Positions 18,143-26,382 of a stretch of DNA of 64,000 bases are shown here, piece after piece. The stretch covers positions 2,232,001 through 2,296,000 of the forward strand of contig NZ_PDJI01000004.1 of NCBI RefSeq assembly GCF_002563695.1, given 5' to 3'. The notes under the pieces are model-generated. The model saw only the letters and a list, made by a program, of their open reading frames with translations. It made no database searches and was not told the DNA's origin. This DNA is from Georgenia soli (lineage in GTDB: Bacteria > Actinomycetota > Actinomycetes > Actinomycetales > Actinomycetaceae). The position numbers were made by a program, and so were the translations under genes. Each line of letters starts with the position of its first letter. Within the stretch, counting starts at the first letter, position 1.

Positions 18143-19036
18143 TTAGCTTTCAGCGGGCACGCGTAACAAAGCGTCGTCGAGAAACCGAATCATTTCCGCG
18201 TTTACCTCGTCCGGGCTCTCGAACTGCGGCCAGTGATCACAGTTGCGAATCTCCCACAGGGTTGCCCTAGGCATGAGCTCGGCCAGCCGGTAGGAATTGG
18301 CCAGGAACATGTTGGGGGCGTCCACCGATGCCACGACCAGCGCCGGGACATCGATAGACCGCCACTCCTCGTCGCTGATGTTTGGGTCATCGATGTAGGC
18401 CAACAGATTCGGCATGGCCGCTTGAAGCTCAGGCTGGCGATAAATGTTCAGCCGAACCGCGATGATGTCGTCAACCAGGTCTTCCTTGTTCAGGACGAGG
18501 CCGCGCATAGCGGTCGTCACTGTGTCCCAGTTGGGTTCGGCTGCTGCGGCCATGCGACGCTGGCGCACTCCGGCGAAGAACTCCTTCTCAGCCTGTTCGT
18601 CACCCGTCACTCCTGCCGGAGCAAACATCACCATCGCGTCGACGCGATCCGGGAAGTCGAGCGCCACGCGGCCACTTACCCAGGACCCGAGTGAGACTCC
18701 AGCAAGTGCCGCACTCTCGATGCCCATTGCATCCATGAACCCGGCAACGTGCTTGGCGTAGTCCTTGGCGAGGTAGGGATAGTCGGGCTTGTCGGTGTAG
18801 CCGCACCCAACCATGTCGATGCCCAGCACGCGATACTTCGAGGCCAGGGCGGCGTAGTTCGCGGCGAAGTTCTCCAGGCTGCCAGCGGTTCCGTGAATAC
18901 ATACGACCACGGGCGCATCGGTAGGACCTGCCTCCAGGTAGCGAGTCCGCACGCCGTCAACATCGACCCAGGCCAGCTTGTGGGGGACGGTGTTCAGGTA
19001 AGTCCATACCGACCTGTACCCTTTTGCTCCGTTCAT
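18143..19036 (-). CDS. Alpha/beta hydrolase, meta-cleavage-product hydrolase type (HsaD/BphD-like)
   Basis: A 297-aa serine hydrolase. Oxyanion motif CIHGTAGSLENF, nucleophile GVSLGS (Ser115), acid Asp239 in VVASVDAPN, and His268 in NCDHWPQFE. MhpC/BphD/HsaD hydrolases split the C-C bond of the ring-opened product into a 2-hydroxydienoate and an acid. ATG at 19036 follows GAGGAGCGG. The position directly after the extradiol dioxygenase supports this role over a plain esterase. Confidence 0.82.
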   Translation of the reverse strand: MNGAKGYRSVWTYLNTVPHKLAWVDVDGVRTRYLEAGPTDAPVVVCIHGTAGSLENFAANYAALASKYRVLGIDMVGCGYTDKPDYPYLAKDYAKHVAGFMDAMGIESAALAGVSLGSWVSGRVALDFPDRVDAMVMFAPAGVTGDEQAEKEFFAGVRQRRMAAAAEPNWDTVTTAMRGLVLNKEDLVDDIIAVRLNIYRQPELQAAMPNLLAYIDDPNISDEEWRSIDVPALVVASVDAPNMFLANSYRLAELMPRATLWEIRNCDHWPQFESPDEVNAEMIRFLDDALLRVPAES

Positions 19037-19083
19037 CTGCCGCTCCTCTGCGTTGATATTGTCTATTGTTGCTTCCCGCTGTG

Positions 19084-19971
19084 TCACAGCCACTTGTGAC
19101 CCCAGTACGAACCCACGGGGATATTGACCACTTCGTGGCTGTCCCAATCCATCTGAAGGCCGTCGTATCCGTACTCGACGAGGAAGCCGGACGGCGTGCG
19201 GGCGTAGAAGGAGACCACTGAGTCGTTCACGTGGCGGCCGAGAGTCCGGGCGACAATGTCCAGTGCGTGCGCTTTGTCGAGCGCGCGTCCGACTTCGTCG
19301 AGGGAGTTAACTTCCACCTCGAAGTGATGGATGCCTCGCGAACTTTCGAGCTCGGCGATGGCGAGACTGTGCTGGCGGGAGTTCTCGGGGTGGAAGAAAT
19401 GCACCCTGGCGCCCGGCTTCATTCCCGATGCGTAATTGTGGGGAATGCGGAAAAAGTCCGAGTACTCGAAGCCGAAGACCTTCTCGTAGAAGTCGAGGCA
19501 AGCGTCATACGAGTGTGTGCACGGAAGGAAGACGTGGCCGAATCCGAGATCCCCGGTGACGAACCCACTGATGCCGTTCTCGGAGATGAACGGACGAGGG
19601 TCCACGGTCCGGCCCCAGCAGATTTCGTGCCTGTTCCCGGCAGGGTCCTCAACGGCGAAGAACGATTCGACTCCTCGTAGTGTGCACTCTTCCGGCGTGC
19701 CCATCGAGACCTCGACACCACACGACCTTACGTGGTCAAGCACATCATTGAAATGGTCACGGTCCCGCGTCGCCCAACCGCTGGCAAGAAGCCGGTCGGT
19801 GTCATTCTTGGTCACGAGGAGCCGATACTTGTAGCCATCGAGCCGGACGTAAACGTTTTCGTTGTCGTCGGTTTCTGCCATTGCGCCCATGAACGAGCGT
19901 GCGAAAGTGACCCAGGCGTCGGGGTCTGTAGCCCCAATGACGATATATCCGAGATTCGTGACGGTGGACAT
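19084..19971 (-). CDS. Type I extradiol ring-cleavage dioxygenase (HsaC/BphC-like)
   Basis: A 295-aa two-domain VOC-fold Fe(II) dioxygenase. The metal triad is His146 (GFGHVFLP), His216 (GIHHFEVEV) and Glu266 (GFLVEYG); the second-shell His201 and the active-site Tyr in VVSFYARTPSG are present. Overall pattern and length match HsaC of steroid degradation, including TLGRHVNDSVVSFY and a C-terminal YWGH. It opens a catechol next to one hydroxyl. Substrate unknown. SD lies upstream of the ATG at 19971. Confidence 0.88.
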   Translation of the reverse strand: MSTVTNLGYIVIGATDPDAWVTFARSFMGAMAETDDNENVYVRLDGYKYRLLVTKNDTDRLLASGWATRDRDHFNDVLDHVRSCGVEVSMGTPEECTLRGVESFFAVEDPAGNRHEICWGRTVDPRPFISENGISGFVTGDLGFGHVFLPCTHSYDACLDFYEKVFGFEYSDFFRIPHNYASGMKPGARVHFFHPENSRQHSLAIAELESSRGIHHFEVEVNSLDEVGRALDKAHALDIVARTLGRHVNDSVVSFYARTPSGFLVEYGYDGLQMDWDSHEVVNIPVGSYWGHKWL

Positions 19972-20019
19972 TAATGCCTTCCTATTCGGCTCAGCGGCGT
20001 TTGCTCGCGGTGAACTTGC

Positions 20020-21201
20020 TTACGATCGGTTTGTGGCGAGGGCAGGGATCGCGTCGTGTTCGGGAGCTGTTCCCATTCGGAGTACCTCGGGTACCTCCTG
20101 CCCGGTGCGGTGCAGTCCGTAGCCGCGAAGGATCGGTTCAGCCGAGTTGGTCGCATGGTTGGCTCCCACGTTGGCGTCCCGCCAGAAGCGGGAGAAGACT
20201 TGGTGGTTGCGCAGCCCAACGCTTCCTGAGATGCGGTGCAGTTCATTCACCGCGGCCACCGCTTTCCGTACCCCGGAGACCTGGTTGCGGCGGATACGAA
20301 TCCGCTCGCCGATGGGCACAGACTTGCCGGCTGAGACGGTGTCGAAGGTGCGCTCTACGTCGTCGAAGAGGATGCGAGCCGCAGACTCGATTGTCTCAGC
20401 AGACTCGGCCATCGATATCAGCTGCGCGTCAGACTTAGGCCTGGTGCCAGTCTCCATGAGGTACTGCTCGAGAGCCCCTTGGGTGATGCCCAGTGTGGCG
20501 GCCGTGATGGCGCCGGGGAAGAGCACTACGTAAGGCATTCGGTAGAGCGGTGCCACATCTATCCATCGTTCCGAGGCGTTCCCGTGCGAGACGTCCCGGA
20601 ATGCCAGGACATGCTCGGTGGGGACGAAAGCATTGCTCACACGAACGTCTTTGCTTCCGGTGCCTTCCAGGCCCGCAACGTCCCAGGTGCCGTCAAGGAT
20701 CTCGTAGTCTCGTCGCGGAATCAGAAAGTGCAGTGGAGATTCGCGTTTGCTGACGTCGAGGCCACCCAGGATGGCCCAAGTGCAGTGGTCTGTGCCTGAG
20801 GAGAAGGACCACTGCCCGCTGAACGTGTACCCACCGGGGGTGCTCGTTGCTCGGCCCATTGGCGCATAGGGCGAAGCAATCCAGGTGTCAGGGTCGGCGC
20901 CCCAGACCTCGCTCTGTGTCTCATCCCCGAACTGCCCAACTTCCCAAGGGTGAAGGCCCACGACGCCGCTAACCCATCCAGCTGAGGGGCTGATGCTGGC
21001 CAGCCGGTGCACCGCGCGCAGGAAGTCCACGGGGTGACTTTCGAAACCGCCGAACCGAGCGGGTTGGAGCATTCGCATGATGCCGACGGCGCGAAGGGCG
21101 CTAGCCGCCTCATCGGTGAGGCGCCCCAGCCGGTTCGAGACGGGTGCGTCGGCGGCGAAGAATTGCGCGCGGTGGTTGATGGCGTCGAGTACCGAGTTCA
21201 T
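20020..21201 (-). CDS. Flavin-dependent monooxygenase, acyl-CoA-dehydrogenase fold (HsaA-like)
   Basis: A 393-aa group D oxygenase. Resemblance to HsaA is clear: LQPARFGGFESHP, SPSAGWVSGVVGLH, SSGTDHCTWAILGG, LEGTGSKDVRVSNAFVP and FWRDANVGANHATN. Such enzymes use reduced flavin from a partner to ortho-hydroxylate a phenol, giving the catechol for the downstream dioxygenase. AAAGGAGTGAC precedes the ATG. It is first in the minus-strand catabolic operon, divergent from the TRAP genes. Confidence 0.87.
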   Translation of the reverse strand: MNSVLDAINHRAQFFAADAPVSNRLGRLTDEAASALRAVGIMRMLQPARFGGFESHPVDFLRAVHRLASISPSAGWVSGVVGLHPWEVGQFGDETQSEVWGADPDTWIASPYAPMGRATSTPGGYTFSGQWSFSSGTDHCTWAILGGLDVSKRESPLHFLIPRRDYEILDGTWDVAGLEGTGSKDVRVSNAFVPTEHVLAFRDVSHGNASERWIDVAPLYRMPYVVLFPGAITAATLGITQGALEQYLMETGTRPKSDAQLISMAESAETIESAARILFDDVERTFDTVSAGKSVPIGERIRIRRNQVSGVRKAVAAVNELHRISGSVGLRNHQVFSRFWRDANVGANHATNSAEPILRGYGLHRTGQEVPEVLRMGTAPEHDAIPALATNRS

Positions 21202-21629
21202 GTCACTCCTTTGGACGGCTCGGGCAGCAGGACTAACGACTAGTCCATTGGCTTGCCGTGGATGCTACGGAGCCGTGACGGAGTGACAGAAACTGCCTGT
21301 CCCACTCAGCGGGACATATCGGCGAGGATTTTTGTCCGAGCGTCTGGAGCACTGGCGGCATGTAGTTGGGGGAACTGCGGCCGCCTTCGCCCGCAGGGGT
21401 GAAGCGTGGGCGTCTGCTTTTCCAGAGAAAATGGGGGGTTCGTGGCGGTTGGCTGGTCGGTGTGGTGCTGACCTGCCTTGACGTGGAGCCTCGGGGAAGG
21501 GGCCGCGGGGCCGCTTGACGAGGGGTCATTGCGTGGACATCATCGGAGCGCCGGATCGGATACGACATCGTCGATGATGTTGCCTAGCTGTTTTCGGATC
21601 CCCCGAAGTAGTCGGCCAAGGAGGGCCAG
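21202..21629. promoter_or_regulatory. Divergent control region between monooxygenase and TRAP operons
   Basis: A 428-base region that must hold promoters for both operons. TGTCCC (21298-21303) and GGGACA (21311-21316) form a 7-base-spaced palindrome about 100 bases upstream of the monooxygenase start, the best operator candidate for the IclR protein. No ORF here is supported. The DctP SD (AAGGAGGG) lies at the right end. Confidence 0.45.
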
Positions 21630-22787
21630 ATGAATGTCACGAAGCGTGAATTGCGACGGAGAAGGCGGAGCTCGGTGCCGGCGCGGCGGTGGCTATTGAC
21701 CGCTGGGTCGGCGGCAGCCGCGATGGTTCTTGCAGCTTGTGGTGGTGCGGGTGCTGCCGACAGCGGAGATGGGGAGGAGAGCATCGAGCTGGTCGTGGCC
21801 ACGATGACCGAACCGGCCGTGCCTAACGCTGCGGTGATGAACTGGTTCGTCGACGAGGTGGAGGCTCGGTCCGATGGCCGGCTTACCTTCGACGTGACAC
21901 CACCCAACTCTCTATGTCCGGCCAACGAGATTGCCGTGTGCACGCAGGACGGACGAGCTGACGTCGGGGTGGCCATCCCTGACTACACGCCCCAGATCTT
22001 CCCCACGATCACGGTCGTGAGCGTGCCGTTTGTCGCCGCCGACTCGCAGGCGCTCGTGCAGTCGCTGTACGAGATCAATCATGAGCACGAAGGTGCGCGC
22101 GAGGTGTGGGCCGCCAACGACCTCAAGATGATCGCTCACTGGTCGGGGGGCCGTCTCACTCTTGGTAGCCCGGAGCCCATTGAGTCAATCGACGATCTCC
22201 AGGGCCTGCGCTGGCGAATGTCCGGGCCTTACCTGCAGCGCGCCATGGAGCAGGTCGGGGGCTCGAACGTTGCCCTCACCGCTCCGGAAACCTATGAGGC
22301 TGTCGAGCGTGGCGTGGTCGACGCCGTTGGGTTTGCGCTCGACGGTGCGGTCGACTACCAGCTGATGGAGTTGCTGCCCTACTGGACTGACGCTGGCACC
22401 GGGCACTACAACACCTTCGGCATGTGGTTCAACCAAGACACCTATGACGGCCTGCCCGATGATTTGCGGAAGATCGTCGATGAGGTGACCGCCGAGCTCA
22501 ACGGCGGTGAAGCAGTCCGTGCGTTCAGCGAGGTGGCTGAAACTCAGTGCGAGGCGCTGATGGAGCACCCGAATGTCGAGACCCTCGACGCCTGGAGCGA
22601 TGAGGCCGTTCAGCAGTGGGACGACGCGGTGGGTGACAAGCTCCTTGAACGCTGGATCACGGATGCGGAAGCGAACGGCCTTTCAGATGCTCGCGGATAC
22701 CTGGACGCGTACATGGAGAAACTCGAGACCCACGGCGACCAGATCCCCGACCCGCTCGACCTGTGCGTCGAACGGTTTTCCCAATAG
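21630..22787 (+). CDS. TRAP transporter solute-binding lipoprotein (DctP family)
   Basis: A 385-aa extracytoplasmic receptor. An Arg-rich N-terminus, a hydrophobic stretch and lipobox VLAAC give lipid-anchored Cys37. The mature part shows the DctP pattern, including DDLQGLRWRMSG, ETYEAVERGVVDAVGFAL and a late FNQDTYDGLPDDLRKIV. Two cysteine pairs (NSLCPANEIAVC and the C-terminal CEALM/LCVERF) may form disulfides. TRAP receptors bind organic acids, so the ligand is probably the aromatic acid degraded by the divergent operon (inference). Confidence 0.88.
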   Translation: MNVTKRELRRRRRSSVPARRWLLTAGSAAAAMVLAACGGAGAADSGDGEESIELVVATMTEPAVPNAAVMNWFVDEVEARSDGRLTFDVTPPNSLCPANEIAVCTQDGRADVGVAIPDYTPQIFPTITVVSVPFVAADSQALVQSLYEINHEHEGAREVWAANDLKMIAHWSGGRLTLGSPEPIESIDDLQGLRWRMSGPYLQRAMEQVGGSNVALTAPETYEAVERGVVDAVGFALDGAVDYQLMELLPYWTDAGTGHYNTFGMWFNQDTYDGLPDDLRKIVDEVTAELNGGEAVRAFSEVAETQCEALMEHPNVETLDAWSDEAVQQWDDAVGDKLLERWITDAEANGLSDARGYLDAYMEKLETHGDQIPDPLDLCVERFSQ

Positions 22788-23003
22788 CTTCCCGGCGTGG
22801 GTTGATTGGCGGGACCGCGACCCTGGCGAAAACCTTGCCGAGCGGTTCGCTTAAAACTTGACGAGGTCTCGCTAATGGGCGACTTCGGGTGACACTCACT
22901 TAGTTGGTGAAGTGTTTACGCACGTTGGCGGCTTGCCTTAGGCAAGTGGAGAAGTTGGTATCAGTCTGGCAGGTCATAACTAGCACAACGGAAGAAGAAA
23001 AGG
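22788..23003. other. Gap between dctP and dctQ
   Basis: 216 bases without a supported gene inside the TRAP operon. Only a GGAAGAAGAAAAGG purine run, the SD of dctQ, was recognised at its end. Confidence 0.5.
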
Positions 23004-23510
23004 ATGGAAAAGACCGCTGAATCGATCGCCACCCCACTAGGGGTATTGGCTTCCATCAGCACGATTGTCATGATGCTCGGCATCAGTGCCGACGTCGTGT
23101 ACCGAAACATTCAAGGCGAGACGTTGGCCGGGGTGCTCGAACTCAGTGAGTCCGCGCTGGTGGCCACGGTCTTCTTCGGCCTGGCCTACGCGAGCATCAA
23201 CGGCTCGCACATCGCCGTGGACCTGCTTGTCACCAGGCTGCCTCGCCGGGTAGCTCAGTGGACGATGTTCGTAACATGGCTGCTCAGTGCTGCGGTCCTC
23301 GCCTGGCTCACCTACGCGAGCGTCGGGCGCGCCACGGATTCTCTGGCCCGTAGCGAAGCACGGATGGGGCTGGTGAGCTGGCCGTTGTGGCCGGCGCGCT
23401 GGTTCATCGTGATCGGCTTCGCGGCATTCCTCGTGGTCGCGATCACCAACATCGTGCGGTTGCTGCGTGGGCGCATGCCGATGGGCGAGGAAGAGGGGAT
23501 CCAGCTGTGA
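23004..23510 (+). CDS. TRAP transporter small membrane subunit (DctQ family)
   Basis: A 168-aa protein with four predicted membrane segments: LGVLASISTIVMMLGISADV, SALVATVFFGLAYAS, a third around TMFVTWLLSAAVLAWL and a fourth around WFIVIGFAAFLVVAI. GSHIAVDLL is typical of DctQ. It pairs with DctM to form the sodium-coupled permease. Its stop overlaps the DctM start by 4 bases (GTGA). Confidence 0.88.
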   Translation: MEKTAESIATPLGVLASISTIVMMLGISADVVYRNIQGETLAGVLELSESALVATVFFGLAYASINGSHIAVDLLVTRLPRRVAQWTMFVTWLLSAAVLAWLTYASVGRATDSLARSEARMGLVSWPLWPARWFIVIGFAAFLVVAITNIVRLLRGRMPMGEEEGIQL

Positions 23511-25030
23511 GCATCGGAGCCCTCATCGCGTTGGTGGTCGTCCTGCTGATTGTGCTGCTGGCGATCCGGATGCCGGTGGCCTTGGCCCTTGCCCTCAGCG
23601 GGGCGGTGGGCCTGATGATGCTGCGCGATGCCGACTACGCGACAAACCAGCTGGGTGCAATTCCCTTCTCCCAGACCAACTCCTTCTCGTTGACCATCGT
23701 CCCCATGTTTATTCTCATGGGAATCTTCGCGGTCAAGGCTCGCATCGCTGAGCAGGTCTATGCGGTGGCACGTCATATGTTCCGCTGGCTGCCAGGCAGC
23801 CTGGGCGTGGCCACAGTAATGGCCTGCGCGGGCTTCGCAGCCGTTTCGGGCTCGTCCATCGGCACGGCAGCGACGATGTCACGACTGTCCATGGGCGAAA
23901 TGCGAAAGGCCGGCTATCCCGCCTCACTCGCAGGCGCCTCGGTGGCGGTGGCCGGTACTCTCGGCGCCCTCATACCGCCCAGCCTGTTCCTCGTGCTGTA
24001 CGCGATCATGACCGGCGAGTCCGTGGCCGCGATGCTCGCCGCCGGCATAATCCCCGGCATCCTGTCGGCAATCGCTTACGCCACCTACATCATCTTTACC
24101 GCGAAGCGGAATCAAACGGATTGGGATACCCGCGCCGAGAGTCGCCTGGATGAGGCTCTGGACGACGCAACCGGTGGCCGAGGCGGCGCTGCCCTGAACA
24201 GGACAGCGCAAAGGTCGGAGACCGAGAGTCTCGAGGGCGGTGGCGTGGCCTTGGCTGTGCGGGATACCCGGACCCCGCCCCGGAACTCCGACGTTGAGCA
24301 GTCCGCTGCCGAGGCGCTCAGCCCCGCTGGCATCGGTGGACCTACCGGAGATCGGGTACGGCTACGGGACCTTCCAATGCGAGGCGTGGGAAGAGTCGCG
24401 ATCCTCTTCCTCATCGTGCTTGGGGGCATCTACTCCGGTTACTTCACCCCCACCGAATCGGCGGCGATTGGCGCTCTCGCCGCTGCTGTGATGCTCATCC
24501 TGGAATTCCGCAAGGACGGCATTAAAGAACTGACCAGCAACTTCGTTGAGGCACTAAAAGAGACCGCAGCCACCACGAGCATGGTCTTCGCCATCGTCGT
24601 CGGCTCGGCGATCTTGTCGGCGTTCTTCATCTCGGCACGGCTGCCGCAGATGGCGACGGACTGGGTCGAAGGTATGGCCCTGAATCCCTTCCTCACGATG
24701 GCCCTGCTGTTGCTCATGCTGCTGCCGTTGGGCATGGCCCTGGAGTCGGTCTCGATCCTGGTCATTTCCGTTCCGCTGATCTACCCGATCGCAACGAGTT
24801 TGGGTTTCGACGGAGTTTGGCTAGGCATCCTCATCGTGAAGTTCATCGAGATCGGCATGGTAACTCCACCGGTCGGCATCAGCTGCTTCGTCGTGGCCGG
24901 AACCTCCAACACTCGGGTGGAGACCATCTTCCGTGGCGTGACGCCATTCGTGGTGGTCGAGCTGGTGGTGGTGGCGGTGCTGTTCGCCTTCCCGACGCTG
25001 ACCACCTGGCTGCCCTCACTCATCCGATAA
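23507..25030 (+). CDS. TRAP transporter large permease (DctM family) with a long cytoplasmic insertion
   Basis: A 507-aa permease; DctM is usually near 430 aa. Typical segments include SGSSIGTAATMSRLSMGEM, GALIPPSLFLVLYAIMTGES, GIYSGYFTPTESAAIGAL and VTPPVGISCFVVAGT. The extra length is one hydrophilic stretch, about residues 200-295, rich in Arg, Asp, Glu, Gly and Ser, in the loop where other DctMs have a short linker. No shift or stop interrupts it. The GTG start overlaps dctQ. Confidence 0.9.
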   Translation: MSIGALIALVVVLLIVLLAIRMPVALALALSGAVGLMMLRDADYATNQLGAIPFSQTNSFSLTIVPMFILMGIFAVKARIAEQVYAVARHMFRWLPGSLGVATVMACAGFAAVSGSSIGTAATMSRLSMGEMRKAGYPASLAGASVAVAGTLGALIPPSLFLVLYAIMTGESVAAMLAAGIIPGILSAIAYATYIIFTAKRNQTDWDTRAESRLDEALDDATGGRGGAALNRTAQRSETESLEGGGVALAVRDTRTPPRNSDVEQSAAEALSPAGIGGPTGDRVRLRDLPMRGVGRVAILFLIVLGGIYSGYFTPTESAAIGALAAAVMLILEFRKDGIKELTSNFVEALKETAATTSMVFAIVVGSAILSAFFISARLPQMATDWVEGMALNPFLTMALLLLMLLPLGMALESVSILVISVPLIYPIATSLGFDGVWLGILIVKFIEIGMVTPPVGISCFVVAGTSNTRVETIFRGVTPFVVVELVVVAVLFAFPTLTTWLPSLIR

Positions 25031-25056
25031 CTCGGGAGACGACTGGAGATGCCCAG

Positions 25057-25095
25057 AGGCCCGCGGCCGCCCACAGTCAGGCGGCGCGGGCCTTT
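25057..25095 (+). terminator. Rho-independent-type terminator after dctM
   Basis: AGGCCCGCG (25057-25065) pairs with CGCGGGCCT (25085-25093). The stem continues with CCGCC/GGCGG after one bulged G, then TTT follows. It lies 27 bases past the dctM stop and separates the TRAP operon from the MFS gene. Confidence 0.75.
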
Positions 25096-25173
25096 GGTGC
25101 TGAACTGGCAAATTCCAAACAAGCAAGGGAAGACGATGACATACGGGCACGAGCAGCTGCGGCGGTCGTCCAC

Positions 25174-26382
25174 GTGAGCCGCCCGTGGTGCGGCGGTGAC
25201 CGAAAGCCACTTGAGGAACGTCTCTGGACAGCGGAGTTCATATGTGCCGTCGTCGTTAACTCCTTAACGATGGTCGTCTTCTACCTGCTGATGACGACGA
25301 TGGCGCTCTACGCGATCCACCGCTTCGCAGCGTCGGACAGCCTGGCTGGGCTTGCTTCAAGCATGTTCGTAATCGGGGCGTTAGCATCGCGGTTCACCGC
25401 GGCACAGCTGATCAACTCGATGGGGCCGCGGCGCATCCTGATCGGGGCGCTATTCCTCTTCATCGCGATGTCCTTGGCATGCATCATCGCGGTCAACTTG
25501 CCCCTCCTGCTTGCCGTCCGGTTGACGCACGGGATCGGCTTCGGCCTAGCCAACACCGCCGTAACGACCATTGCGCAGTCGCTCATCCCGCAGCGCAGGC
25601 GGGGGGAGGGCACCGGGTACTTCAGCCTCAGCGTTCCGTTCGCAGCCGCTCTAGGACCACTACTGGGTCTGGCGCTCATCGAGCGTTGGGGCTACGCGGT
25701 CCTCTTCTGGGCCGCGGTCGCGGTGTCCGGTGCTGCCTTCGTCGCCTCGCTCCTCCTCCCCGAGCGCCCGGCGAGTCGTGGGCTTGAGTCCCGGGGGCCT
25801 AGTTGGCGCCGATTCGTCGACCCAGACGCACTTCCGGTGGCCACCGTCATGGTCGCTATTGGCGTCGTGAATTCTGCGATGATCACGTTCGCCCACCCGT
25901 TCACAGAGTCCGCGGGACTAGGGGCGCACGCGGGGGCCTTCTTTGGAGTGAATGCGCTCGGAGTGCTTACCTGCCGTCTCTTCGTCGGAGCCGTGCAGGA
26001 CCGGTTCGGGGACAACTGGGTGATGTATCCAGCCGTGCTTTTCTACGCTGCTGGACTGGCCATGCTTTCCCAGGCGCACTCCGTTCAAGAATTACTGCTG
26101 GCGGCCCTCGCTATCGGATTGGGCTTTGGCACCGTCATGCCAACGGTGCAGACGGCAGCGGTACGGCTCGCCCAGCCGCCCAACGTCGGCCTCGCGGTTG
26201 CGACGTTCTACCTGATGCTGGATCTCGGGGCTGGCATGGGGCCGGTGGTGCTCGGCGGGCTAGTCACAGGGTGGGACTTCCGTGTGATGTACCTCGCCTT
26301 GTGCGGGCTCATTGTCGCCACCGGCGGTCATTACTACATCGTCCATGGGCGGTATGCGGGCAAAGGCCGACCGCTGCTGTGA
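25174..26382 (+). CDS. MFS transporter
   Basis: A 402-aa major facilitator with 12 predicted membrane segments. Signature-like stretches are INSMGPRRILIGALFL after TM2, VRLTHGIGFGLANTAVTTIA, and AVQDRFGDNWVMYPAVLF in the second half. GTG at 25174 gives a normal length, but its SD is poor; the frame is open further upstream without protein-like sequence. It lies after the dctM terminator in the same direction and may export or import a pathway compound. Confidence 0.78.
   Translation: MSRPWCGGDRKPLEERLWTAEFICAVVVNSLTMVVFYLLMTTMALYAIHRFAASDSLAGLASSMFVIGALASRFTAAQLINSMGPRRILIGALFLFIAMSLACIIAVNLPLLLAVRLTHGIGFGLANTAVTTIAQSLIPQRRRGEGTGYFSLSVPFAAALGPLLGLALIERWGYAVLFWAAVAVSGAAFVASLLLPERPASRGLESRGPSWRRFVDPDALPVATVMVAIGVVNSAMITFAHPFTESAGLGAHAGAFFGVNALGVLTCRLFVGAVQDRFGDNWVMYPAVLFYAAGLAMLSQAHSVQELLLAALAIGLGFGTVMPTVQTAAVRLAQPPNVGLAVATFYLMLDLGAGMGPVVLGGLVTGWDFRVMYLALCGLIVATGGHYYIVHGRYAGKGRPLL

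Noticed and set aside
20020..21201. Acyl-CoA dehydrogenase as function of this gene
   Set aside because: The fold is that of acyl-CoA dehydrogenases, but the residue pattern follows HsaA and the context (flavin reductase, extradiol dioxygenase) supports a flavin monooxygenase.
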